Assembly: GCA_030629475.1 (NCBI GenBank)
Contig: DAOVOU010000085.1
Location: forward strand, 1-7,922
Origin: Desulfobacterales bacterium
GTDB taxonomy: Bacteria > Desulfobacterota > Desulfobacteria > Desulfobacterales > C00003060
Direction: 5' to 3'
Length of the DNA stretch: 7,922 nt
Shown: piece by piece, positions 1 to 6,220 of the stretch
Layout: every line of letters starts with the position of its first letter
How positions within the stretch are numbered: the first letter of the stretch is position 1
Notes under the pieces: model-generated
Told to the model about the DNA's origin: nothing
What the model saw: the letters and a program-made list of their open reading frames with translations, nothing else
The model's database searches: none
Position numbers and translations under genes: made by a program

Positions 1-2
1 GG

Positions 3-149
3 ATAGATCTAAGATGGCCAAGCCGCTATTCGTGGACCCTTATGCTCCTTATCATCGGCATCGTGCTTGGTTGCCTGAATGCCTGGTTCTGGGTTACGCG
101 TGAGCGAAAGATGATTGGGGAGGACAAAGAGGAGCAGGGGTATGGGTGA
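3..149 (+). CDS. atpQ: N-ATPase accessory membrane protein AtpQ, 3' end only
   Basis: The reading frame is open from the left edge and stops at TGA 147-149, so only about 48 C-terminal residues are present. They form one clear hydrophobic segment (around TLMLLIIGIVLGCLNAWFW) followed by a short charged tail rich in K and E. This fits the second membrane helix and tail of AtpQ, a small two-helix protein of the AtpI/'ATPase gene 1' kind encoded in N-ATPase operons between the epsilon gene and atpR. In such enzymes AtpQ and AtpR are thought to help assembly of, or ion supply to, the membrane sector; that role is from the family, not from this sequence. The stop codon overlaps the atpR start by 8 nt, so the two are probably translationally coupled. 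The identification rests mainly on position in the operon and the hydrophobic profile, because the N-terminal half is missing. Confidence 0.72.
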   Translation: MDLRWPSRYSWTLMLLIIGIVLGCLNAWFWVTRERKMIGEDKEEQGYG

Positions 150-444
150 GCTCTTACCGCTTATGCTGGCTCTTACGGCAGGCATGGGACTCGGGATATT
201 CTATTTCGGTGGCCTGTGGTTGACGGTCCGGCGGCTCCCCACGGCGCGACGGCCTGCCTTTTTAAGTCTCTTGAGTTTCTTTGGGCGCTTGGGGGTGGTT
301 CTGTTTGGGTTTTATCTCGTCATGGGCAGCCACTGGGAACGACTGTTGGTTTGTCTGTTGGGTTTTCTGGGGGTCCGGGTCATCCTTGTCCGTCTCTGGG
401 GACCTGACAGAACAAGGGCACAGGGCACAGGGCACAGGGCATAG
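142..444 (+). CDS. atpR: N-ATPase membrane subunit AtpR
   Basis: This is a 100-residue protein with three predicted membrane segments (about residues 7-27, 40-60 and 66-83). Arginines sit inside or at the edges of the hydrophobic stretches (R49, R79, R84), a hallmark of AtpR. In N-ATPases AtpR is proposed to interact through arginine with the c-subunit carboxylates, perhaps during c-ring assembly; that is family knowledge and partly hypothesis. ATG 142 was chosen over an in-frame start at 115 because GAGGAG (129-134) lies 7 nt upstream and the start overlaps the atpQ stop. The last ten or so residues are odd. They are encoded by a GGGCACA tandem repeat, and the stop codon TAG (442-444) exists only because the fourth repeat unit reads GGGCATA. 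The natural C-terminus of the family probably ends near residue 88. Confidence 0.85.
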   Translation: MGELLPLMLALTAGMGLGIFYFGGLWLTVRRLPTARRPAFLSLLSFFGRLGVVLFGFYLVMGSHWERLLVCLLGFLGVRVILVRLWGPDRTRAQGTGHRA

Positions 445-457
445 GGCACAGGGCAAA
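416..457 (+). repeat. 7-bp tandem repeat (GGGCACA x6) across the end of atpR
   Basis: Six contiguous 7-bp units run from 416 to 457. Units 1-3 and 5 are GGGCACA, unit 4 is GGGCATA and unit 6 is GGGCAAA. The first four units encode the C-terminal tail of AtpR and the variant base in unit 4 creates its stop codon; the rest is intergenic. The unit is not a multiple of 3, so a gain or loss of one unit before the stop would shift the frame of the AtpR tail. Confidence 0.95.
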
Positions 458-485
458 CTGCAGTAATACTTGATCATGCTCTATA

Positions 486-527
486 CTCCACGCTCCATGC
501 TCCATGCTCCATGCTCCATGCTCCATG
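486..527 (+). repeat. 7-bp tandem repeat (CTCCATG x6) between atpR and atpB
   Basis: Five perfect copies of CTCCATG (493-527) are preceded by one variant copy, CTCCACG (486-492). The array lies in the 123-nt gap between atpR and atpB, ending 41 nt before the chosen atpB start. It is a separate sequence family from the GGGCACA array only 28 nt upstream. Units abut directly with no spacers, so this is not a CRISPR array. Each unit contains an ATG, but the 7-bp period changes frame every unit and no sensible reading frame results. Confidence 0.95.
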
Positions 528-567
528 CGCTCTTTGGATGGAAACCAGCTAAATGAGGTGCAAAGCT

Positions 568-1284
568 ATGCGTATAAGTCCTGATGCCGTAGTTTTCTTT
601 CAATGGGGGCCTATTTCCCTGAATGCAACGATCCTGTTTACCTGGTGCGTGATGGCGCTCATGGTTCTTGGCTCCTGGCTGGTGACGCGAAGGCTCTCGA
701 CAGAGACCAGGCTGTCTCGATGGCAGAACCTCATTGAAGTTCTGGTGACCGGTATGAGAGATGAGATCCGTGACATCAGTGGCCAGGTTCCGGGCCGATA
801 CTTGCCTTTTGTGGGTACGCTCTTTTTATTCATTGGGGTGTCAAATCTTTTGAGCATCGTTCCTGGCTACGAGCCCCCCACGGGCTCTCTTTCAACCACA
901 GCAGCACTTGCTGGGTGTGTCTTTGTCGCGGTTCCCCTATATGGCATTGCCGAGAATGGTCTCTCTTACTTCGGACAGTACATAAAGCCTTCGGTGTTTA
1001 TGTTGCCGTTCAATATCATGGGGGAGTTGTCGCGTACCCTGGCACTGGCCGTTCGACTTTTTGGAAACATCATGAGCGGCACTATGATCGTTGCCATCCT
1101 GCTTTCCATTACACCTCTTATCTTTCCCATCGTGATGCAGGCTTTTGGACTCTTAACAGGATTGATCCAGGCGTATATCTTTGCAATCCTGGCCATGGTA
1201 TATATCGCTGCCGCGACTCGCGCGCGGCGCCAGGAAGGACAAGCCAATCAGCAAGCTGAGAAAGGAGATTTGTCAGATGGATAA
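568..1284 (+). CDS. atpB: N-ATPase F0 subunit a
   Basis: This is the membrane stator subunit a (238 residues), which forms the ion half-channels beside the c-ring. It has several hydrophobic helices. The conserved segment near residues 156-173 contains the essential stator arginine in AVRLFGNIMSG (R163 in this numbering). The last helix contains LIQAYIFAILAMVYI, with the conserved polar Q201 of the family. The N-terminus (ISPDAVVFFQWGPISLNATI) is typical of the alternate F1F0 type. ATG 568 is preferred over the in-frame ATG 553 because GAGGTG (555-560) lies 7 nt before it and would fall inside the longer version. The 3' end overlaps the atpE start by 8 nt, pointing to translational coupling. 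The gap upstream holds two heptanucleotide arrays and no visible promoter, so it is probably transcribed from upstream. Confidence 0.95.
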   Translation: MRISPDAVVFFQWGPISLNATILFTWCVMALMVLGSWLVTRRLSTETRLSRWQNLIEVLVTGMRDEIRDISGQVPGRYLPFVGTLFLFIGVSNLLSIVPGYEPPTGSLSTTAALAGCVFVAVPLYGIAENGLSYFGQYIKPSVFMLPFNIMGELSRTLALAVRLFGNIMSGTMIVAILLSITPLIFPIVMQAFGLLTGLIQAYIFAILAMVYIAAATRARRQEGQANQQAEKGDLSDG

Positions 1285-1555
1285 CATTGGTCTCATTGGG
1301 ACGATATCCATAATTGCCTCGGGACTGACCATTGCCATAGGTTCGGTCGGTCCCGCACTGGGAGAAGGGCGGGCATTGGCCCAGGCGTTGAGCTCCATTG
1401 CTCAACAACCGGATGAAGCCAATACCATTATACGAACCCTCTTTGTAGGCTTGGCCATGGTGGAGTCCACAGCCATTTACTGCTTTGTGGTGGCCATGAT
1501 TCTGATTTTTGCCAATCCCTTCTGGGAGCACGTGGTATCTAAGGCCGGAGGATGA
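1277..1555 (+). CDS. atpE: N-ATPase F0 subunit c (rotor ring)
   Basis: This 92-residue proteolipid has two membrane helices joined by a polar loop (AQQPDEANTIIR, about 42-53). It oligomerises into the ion-carrying rotor ring. The ion-binding glutamate is E63 in helix 2, within AMVESTAIY. S64 and T65 align with Ser66 and Thr67 of the Na+-binding Ilyobacter tartaricus c subunit. In helix 1, GPALGEG puts E30 at the position of its Gln32. A glutamate at this site, giving two carboxylates per c subunit, is characteristic of N-ATPases; whether it means Na+ or H+ use is not settled by sequence. ATG 1277 has AAAGGAG (1261-1267) 9 nt upstream. The gene overlaps atpB and is followed after 3 nt by atpF. 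Confidence 0.96.
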   Translation: MDNIGLIGTISIIASGLTIAIGSVGPALGEGRALAQALSSIAQQPDEANTIIRTLFVGLAMVESTAIYCFVVAMILIFANPFWEHVVSKAGG

Positions 1556-1558
1556 TCC

Positions 1559-2335
1559 GTGCTCATTGATTGGTTTACAGTGACCGCCCAGGTCATCAAT
1601 TTCCTGGTGCTTGTCTACCTGCTCAAGCGTTTTCTTTATGGTCCAATTATCAAGGCCATAGACAAGCGAGAGAAAAGGATCGCTTTCCGCCTGGAAGAGG
1701 GCCAGAAGAAGAAGGAGGAAGCTGAGCGGGAGGTGGAACGCTATCTGAAAAAAAACAGGGACCTTGATAACCGGCGTGAAGCCTTGCTATCCGAGATCAA
1801 GGGAGAAGCGGACGCTCGCCGAAAAGAACTTGTGAACGAGGCACGCAACGAGGTTGAGGCGATCAGGACTAACTGGTACGAGGCGATCCAGCGGGAGAAA
1901 GATGCCTTCCTTCAGGACCTTCGCCAGCGTGCTGGCAAGCAGACTTGCGCCATTGCCCGCCGGATCCTCAGGGACCTGGCAAATGTGGATCTGGAACATC
2001 ACATCATCCGTGTGTTCATCGAACGTCTCCGGAATCTGGGCGAGGAGGAACTGGGCGCTCTCAACGAATCCATTCTGAAATCAGGACGAAGAATAAACCT
2101 GCGGAGCACTTTTGAAATCCCGCAGGAAATGGCCCGGCAAATTGCGGAAGTCTTGCAGAACCACGGGGCCGATCCTGTTGATTTGCAGCTTGAGATTTCA
2201 TCGGACGTTATATGTGGCATTGAATTGAACGTCCATGGCCGCAAGATTGCGTGGAGCCTGGAGGACTATCTGGAGACCCTGGAAGAAGCGTTGGCCGAAG
2301 CGCTTGAGGGAAAGAGAATTGAATCCAGGGATTGA
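1559..2335 (+). CDS. atpF: N-ATPase F0 subunit b with delta-like C-terminal region
   Basis: This is the peripheral stalk subunit, 258 residues, much longer than a standard bacterial b (about 156-170). It has one N-terminal membrane helix (about 6-25, WFTVTAQVINFLVLVYLLKR) and a conserved FLYGPI..AID..EK motif. A long, highly charged, coiled-coil-prone stretch follows (about 35-130). The C-terminal third (about 178-250) runs INLRSTFEIP ... ISSDVICGIELNVHGRKIAWSLEDYLETL. It resembles the end of F-type delta subunits, where a V/L-SA..L motif is followed by D..LIGG and D.S...L. No separate delta gene is present, so this region probably replaces delta at the top of the stalk; that is inference. 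The start is GTG 1559, with GGAGG (1547-1551) 7 nt upstream and only 3 nt after the atpE stop. The TGA stop lies in the first unit of an 8-bp repeat array. Confidence 0.93.
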   Translation: MLIDWFTVTAQVINFLVLVYLLKRFLYGPIIKAIDKREKRIAFRLEEGQKKKEEAEREVERYLKKNRDLDNRREALLSEIKGEADARRKELVNEARNEVEAIRTNWYEAIQREKDAFLQDLRQRAGKQTCAIARRILRDLANVDLEHHIIRVFIERLRNLGEEELGALNESILKSGRRINLRSTFEIPQEMARQIAEVLQNHGADPVDLQLEISSDVICGIELNVHGRKIAWSLEDYLETLEEALAEALEGKRIESRD

Positions 2336-2384
2336 GGGATTGGGGGATTGAGGAGTTGAGGGATTGAGGAATTGAGGAATTATG
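2329..2384 (+). repeat. 8-bp tandem repeat (GGATTGAG-like, 7 units) at the atpF/atpA junction
   Basis: Seven 8-bp units run without gaps from 2329 to 2384: GGATTGAG, GGATTGGG, GGATTGAG, GAGTTGAG, GGATTGAG, GAATTGAG and GAATTATG. The first unit contains the atpF stop codon (2333-2335). The junction of the last two units supplies GAGGAA (2374-2379), the best ribosome binding site for atpA, 7 nt before ATG 2387. Change at this array would therefore alter the spacing and coupling between the F0 and F1 cistrons. Confidence 0.93.
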
Positions 2385-2386
2385 GA

Positions 2387-3916
2387 ATGGAAGAAAATGC
2401 AGTACTGAAAACCTTTCTGGATGATACGTTCACGGCTTTTGATGGCGTGTTGGAGGGCTACAGGGCTGAGCTGAAGGGCCGGGAGGTCGGCACGATAAAC
2501 TATATTGGCCAAGGGATCGCACGGTTAGAAGGATTGCCTGGCGTTAAATCGGAGGAGCTTGTCCGCTTTCCCGGAGACGTTTTGGGAATGGTTTTCAACG
2601 TGGATCCTTCGGAGGTAGGAGTCATTCTGCTGGGCGAGAGCCAAATGCTGAAGGCTGGCACCGAGGCACGACGAACGGGACGGGTCCTGGACGTGCCGGT
2701 GGGTGACGCGCTGATTGGCCGGGTTTTGGACCCCATGGGGCGTCCCCTGGACGACCTTGGCCCGGTGCGCACTTCAGAGCGACGTCCTGTCGAACGGGAA
2801 GCGCCTGAAATCATGGATCGCGATCCTGTCACCGTCCCCCTTCAGACAGGGCTCAAGGTGGTGGACGCCTTGATTCCCATTGGCAGGGGCCAGCGAGAGC
2901 TCATCCTTGGCGACCGGCAAACTGGCAAGACCGCTATCGCGCTGGATACAATGATCAACCAGCGAGATAAAGATGTACTTTGTGTCTATTGTGCTATCGG
3001 GCAGCGAAGCTCGTCTGTGGCAAAGCTCATCGAGGACCTCCGGAGGTACGGTGCCATGGGCTACTGTATCGTCGTGGTAGCTCAAGGGGAAGATCCCCCT
3101 GGCTTGCAGTTCATTGCACCATACGCAGCGACCACCATGGCAGAGTATTTTATGGAACAGGGACGGGACGTATTGATCGTGTATGACGATCTGACGCGCC
3201 ATGCCCAGGCATATCGGGAGCTTTCACTCCTGCTGCGTCGCCCTCCCGGCAGGGAAGCTTTTCCGGGCGACATATTCTATATCCATTCCCGACTCCTTGA
3301 GCGGGCCACCCATCTCCGAGAAGAACTGGGGGGTGGCTCTTTGAGCGCCATGCCGATCGTGGAGACAGAGGCTCAAAACATATCGGCATATATTCCAACA
3401 AATATCATCTCCATCACTGATGGTCAGATCTATCTTGCCCCGGATCTGTTTCAAAAAGGGGTGCTCCCGGCCGTGGACGTTGGCAAATCCGTGTCCAGGG
3501 TGGGTGGAAAAACACAGCTTGCCGCATATCGCACCGTTGCCGGCGATTTACGCCTTTCCTACTCGCAGTTTGAGGAACTGGAGACATTCTCGCGTTTTGG
3601 GACGCGTCTCGATGAGGAAACGCGCAAAACGCTGGACCGTGGCCGCCGCGTCCGAGAGATTCTTAAACAGCCACAATATCAACCCATGTCGGTTCCCGAG
3701 CAGATTGCTGTTCTTCTAACTGTGACAGAGGGCGTCTTTGATCAGCTTCCACCGGATCAGATTGCGGGGGCCGAGCAGGTGGTACGCAAGGCTGTTACCA
3801 AAGAGCTGCCCGATCTTTGCACACGAATCCAATCCGGGGAGAAACTCAACGAGATGGATCGGGATGCCATTGTGGGCACCGCTGGGAAAGCCATCACCAA
3901 CCATGCAAACGATTGA
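2387..3916 (+). CDS. atpA: N-ATPase F1 subunit alpha
   Basis: This is the non-catalytic nucleotide-binding subunit of the F1 hexamer (509 residues, normal length). Seen in order: an N-terminal helix and beta-barrel region (VGTINYIGQGIARLEGLPGV), the P-loop GDRQTGKT (about 175-182; the Gln in the loop is the alpha-type signature), the Walker B region VLIVYDD (about 262-268), and SVSRVGG with the conserved arginine (about R371) that reaches the catalytic site of beta. The C-terminal helical domain is complete. ATG 2387 is chosen because GAGGAA (2374-2379) lies 7 nt upstream. A longer version from TTG 2372 would start inside the repeat array and is unlikely. The stop overlaps the atpG start by 14 nt. 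Beta should be encoded upstream of this window, as is usual for N-ATPase operons where atpD comes first. Confidence 0.96.
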   Translation: MEENAVLKTFLDDTFTAFDGVLEGYRAELKGREVGTINYIGQGIARLEGLPGVKSEELVRFPGDVLGMVFNVDPSEVGVILLGESQMLKAGTEARRTGRVLDVPVGDALIGRVLDPMGRPLDDLGPVRTSERRPVEREAPEIMDRDPVTVPLQTGLKVVDALIPIGRGQRELILGDRQTGKTAIALDTMINQRDKDVLCVYCAIGQRSSSVAKLIEDLRRYGAMGYCIVVVAQGEDPPGLQFIAPYAATTMAEYFMEQGRDVLIVYDDLTRHAQAYRELSLLLRRPPGREAFPGDIFYIHSRLLERATHLREELGGGSLSAMPIVETEAQNISAYIPTNIISITDGQIYLAPDLFQKGVLPAVDVGKSVSRVGGKTQLAAYRTVAGDLRLSYSQFEELETFSRFGTRLDEETRKTLDRGRRVREILKQPQYQPMSVPEQIAVLLTVTEGVFDQLPPDQIAGAEQVVRKAVTKELPDLCTRIQSGEKLNEMDRDAIVGTAGKAITNHAND

Positions 3917-4790
3917 GTCACTGAAACGCAAGATTAAGAGTGCGGAAGACTTGCACTCTGTGGTGAAGACAATGAAGGCCCTTGCTGCTGTGAGTATCCG
4001 GCAGTACGAGAAGGCCGTAGAATCCCTTGCCGAATACAACCGAACGGTTGAGATGGGTTTTCAGATCATTCTTAAACAGAAACCCCGGGGGGTCTCAATG
4101 GCCCAACCTGTGCTGAACGGACGCCTTGGCGCCGTGGTCTTTGGTTCGGACCAGGGCATGGTGGGACAGTTTAATGAAGTGATAGCCCGCTATGCGGCCA
4201 ATAAAATGGATAAACTCCGGATCAGGGTAGAAAACCGTGCGGTGCTGGCCGTGGGTCTGCGAGTTTTTGCACGCCTTGAAGAGGCCGGACACCCGGTTGA
4301 AGACCACGTTTCTCTGCCGGACTCTCTGGCTGCCATTACGCCCATCGTGCAGGACATGGTGCTGAAAATAGAGGCGTGGCGCTCCGAGCGTGAAATCGAT
4401 CAGTTTGTCCTTTTTTATAACAGACCGATCTCGGGTGCCTCCTATCGCCCCAACACCCTCTATCTTCTGCCGGTGGACCTGGGGTGGTTTCAAGACCTGG
4501 AACACAAACCATGGCCCTGCCGCGCCCTCCCTTTTTTTACCATGGATTGGAACAAGCTTTTTTCCTCATTGATTCGAGAATATCTCTTTGTATCCCTCTA
4601 CCGCGCCTTTGCCGAGTCACTGGCCAGCGAAAATGCCAGCCGGCTCGCATCGATGCAGGCTGCTGAGAGAAATATCGAAGATCGTTTGGAAGAACTCAAA
4701 ACTCAATTCCACCAACAGCGGCAGAGCTCCATTGACGAAGAACTCTTTGACCTGGTGGCTGGCTTCGAGGCGGTCACACAGGCAGGATAG
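3903..4790 (+). CDS. atpG: N-ATPase F1 subunit gamma
   Basis: This is the central stalk subunit (295 residues), the rotating shaft between the c-ring and the alpha/beta hexamer. The N-terminal helix (IESLKRKIKSAEDLHSVVKTMKALAAVSI, residues 4-32) pairs with the C-terminal helix (about 235-290, with SENASRLASMQAAERNI) to form the coiled coil. The central domain carries GSDQGMVGQFN (81-91), the alternate-type version of the gamma SD.G.CG..N motif. ATG 3903 is chosen because the family N-terminus begins there; the frame is open much further upstream but that part lies over atpA. It overlaps atpA by 14 nt and has no clear ribosome binding site, so it probably depends on ribosomes finishing atpA. 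This is the last gene of the N-ATPase operon, matching the known order. Confidence 0.94.
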   Translation: MQTIESLKRKIKSAEDLHSVVKTMKALAAVSIRQYEKAVESLAEYNRTVEMGFQIILKQKPRGVSMAQPVLNGRLGAVVFGSDQGMVGQFNEVIARYAANKMDKLRIRVENRAVLAVGLRVFARLEEAGHPVEDHVSLPDSLAAITPIVQDMVLKIEAWRSEREIDQFVLFYNRPISGASYRPNTLYLLPVDLGWFQDLEHKPWPCRALPFFTMDWNKLFSSLIREYLFVSLYRAFAESLASENASRLASMQAAERNIEDRLEELKTQFHQQRQSSIDEELFDLVAGFEAVTQAG

Positions 4791-4816
4791 TATTTCTTTT
4801 TGTTCCGAAATACTGT
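4787..4816 (+). terminator. Possible weak terminator hairpin after atpG
   Basis: AGTATTTC (4789-4796) pairs perfectly with GAAATACT (4807-4814) around a 10-nt loop. The stem can be extended by a wobble and an A-T pair to 4787 and 4816. The left arm includes the last bases of the atpG stop codon. The stem is AT-rich, and the following stretch (AATGATTTTTATCAATTTT) is T-rich but not a clean T run. It may end or weaken transcription of the ATPase operon. The rest of the gap to 4919 shows only a 5-bp hairpin (4849-4861) and no convincing promoter. Confidence 0.45.
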
Positions 4817-4918
4817 AGAATGATTTTTATCAATTTTATGCATTCGAGGGGCTACAAGCCCACCCGGAGGCTGTATTAGCGAGGACTTTGGCGTTCTTGA
4901 GCACTGAGAGAGGATGGC

Positions 4919-5989
4919 ATGATGGTTACTTTATACATTACCTCCATTGAGAGGTACACCGGCAAGGATTTAATTACCATTGGGTTAATGGACCGGCTGA
5001 GACGAGATGGCTTTGAAGTCGGCTATTTCAAGCCTATGGGGCATTTTCCCGTAAAGGTGGAAAACATTGTCACCGATAAAGACGCTTGGCTCATTCACAG
5101 GCTCTTTGAGATGAAGGATGCCATTGAACTCATATGCCCTGTCATCATCACCCAGGACCTGATCATGCAAAACTATGAGAAAGATATCACAGGGTTAGGG
5201 GAAAAAATAGAAGGGGCCTTTAAGAAAATATCCAAGCAAAAGGATATTGTGGTAGTAAGCTGTGACACCAATCTCAGCGATGGGAGCTGCCTGGGGCTGT
5301 CAGGCTCACAACTCATCAAACTATTGAACGCCTATACCCTGTTCGTGGAGCGGTATGAAACTCATTCTTCTATCGACTTTATCCTGGAAATCAAGAGGGT
5401 CCTGGGCGAGCCTATGATAGGCGTCGTATTCAATAAGATTGAAGCCGTGGATCTGGAGGATCTCAAGGAATTTGTTACACCTTTCCTGCATCGGAGGGAT
5501 GTGGAGGTATTCGGCTGCTTGCCCAGGGATACGTTGGTAGGGTCTATCGGGGTAAGGGAACTTGTGGACCATCTGGGTGCTGATGTGGTGTGTGGCAAGG
5601 ATAGGCTCGATCCCTTCGTGGGAAACTTCCTGGTGGGTGCCATGCAGGTAGACAAATTCATAACGTACTTGCTGAAGAGCCCTTCCTCGGCGGTTATTGT
5701 GGGTGGTGATCGCACAGAGATCCAGCTTGTTGCCATAGAAAATGATGTGAGGTGCCTTATCCTATCCGGAAACCTCTACCCCAATGAAATCATCATGGCA
5801 AGGGCTGAGGCAAAGGGTGTGCCTATTCTGGTAGCCAGAGATGATACCTACACAGTAGCAAAAAATGTGGAGGCCATGGTTGGAAAGTTTAGCCTGGGGG
5901 AAAGAGAAAAGATAGACCACGGGATCAAGCTGGTAGATGAGACCTTCGATTTTAGGAAGCTTTACAAGCACCTCAACCTTGAGCCCTAA
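4919..5989 (+). CDS. BioD-like/DRTGG-domain protein (phosphotransacetylase N-terminal-like)
   Basis: This 356-residue soluble protein is of the type formed by a dethiobiotin-synthetase-like P-loop NTPase domain plus a DRTGG domain, as found at the N-terminus of long phosphotransacetylases but here without the catalytic Pta domain. The N-terminus (LYITSIERYTGKDLITIGL, then VGYFKP) matches the BioD-like fold. The nucleotide loop reads YTGKD (about 13-17), so the usual Ser/Thr after GK is an Asp, and nucleotide hydrolysis may be impaired. The DRTGG domain spans about 215-325, with the core VGGDRTEIQL (261-270) and the conserved LILSGNLYPN and GVPIL..RDDT segments. The function is not known; a regulatory or ligand-sensing role is inferred from the family. 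ATG 4919 and ATG 4922 are both possible; GAGAGGA (4908-4914) is better spaced for 4922, giving 355 residues. It starts 128 nt after atpG and may be independent of it. Confidence 0.85.
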   Translation: MMVTLYITSIERYTGKDLITIGLMDRLRRDGFEVGYFKPMGHFPVKVENIVTDKDAWLIHRLFEMKDAIELICPVIITQDLIMQNYEKDITGLGEKIEGAFKKISKQKDIVVVSCDTNLSDGSCLGLSGSQLIKLLNAYTLFVERYETHSSIDFILEIKRVLGEPMIGVVFNKIEAVDLEDLKEFVTPFLHRRDVEVFGCLPRDTLVGSIGVRELVDHLGADVVCGKDRLDPFVGNFLVGAMQVDKFITYLLKSPSSAVIVGGDRTEIQLVAIENDVRCLILSGNLYPNEIIMARAEAKGVPILVARDDTYTVAKNVEAMVGKFSLGEREKIDHGIKLVDETFDFRKLYKHLNLEP

Positions 5990-6000
5990 GTTTAGCTTTT

Positions 6001-6039
6001 GAAAGATAAATGGTTACAACCAGTTGTAGAAATTCCGAG
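6001..6039 (+). repeat. 39-bp direct repeat, copy 1 (left flank of element A)
   Basis: This matches 6371-6409 at 35 of 39 positions without gaps. It contains the palindrome TACAACCAGTTGTA, which has one mismatch in copy 2. It ends in CGAG immediately before the inverted-repeat element at 6040. The stretch GTTGTAG ... CGAG also precedes the second element (7225-7241) in diverged form. Confidence 0.9.
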
Positions 6040-6186
6040 TAACTTCTCAAAAAGTTCGGGTAAATCATGCTTTGCGACTATTCACTGGATTCCCGCCTTC
6101 GCGGGAATGACAGGTACTTGCAGCCAATCGTCATTCCCGCGAAGGCGGGAATCCAGTAGTTATTACCCGGACTTATTGAGAAGTTA
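6040..6186 (+). repeat. Inverted-repeat element A (MITE-like, dRS3-type core)
   Basis: This is a 147-bp nested inverted repeat. The outer arms at 6040-6063 and 6163-6186 match at 22 of 24 positions and begin TAACTTCTCAA. The inner arms at 6084-6111 and 6130-6157 are a perfect 28-nt inverted repeat around an 18-nt spacer. Each inner arm contains ATTCCC-N8-GGGAAT, the same pattern as the neisserial dRS3 repeat, and is itself nearly palindromic. Nothing in it codes for a protein. It is probably a non-autonomous mobile or REP-like element that would fold into a strong hairpin if transcribed. No transposase is present in the window. Confidence 0.88.
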
Positions 6187-6220
6187 CGTTCCGAGACGTG
6201 AACTTAGTTCGCTACGCTCA

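Noticed and set aside
416..527. CRISPR-like array
   Set aside because: Units are 7 bp and directly abutting, with no spacers and no cas genes.
553..567. Earlier ATG for atpB at 553
   Set aside because: The ribosome binding site GAGGTG at 555-560 would be inside the gene, and the family N-terminus begins at ATG 568.
3738..3902. Upstream extension of the gamma reading frame
   Set aside because: It lies within the atpA coding region in another frame; the gamma family N-terminus starts at ATG 3903.
4849..4861. Small hairpin GGGCT-ACA-AGCCC
   Set aside because: Only 5 bp with no T run; it is expected by chance in a window of this size.
4889..4904. Sigma-54-like promoter (TGGC ... GC) before the DRTGG gene
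   Set aside because: The GG to GC spacing is one base short of the consensus, and the site is immediately upstream of the ribosome binding site.
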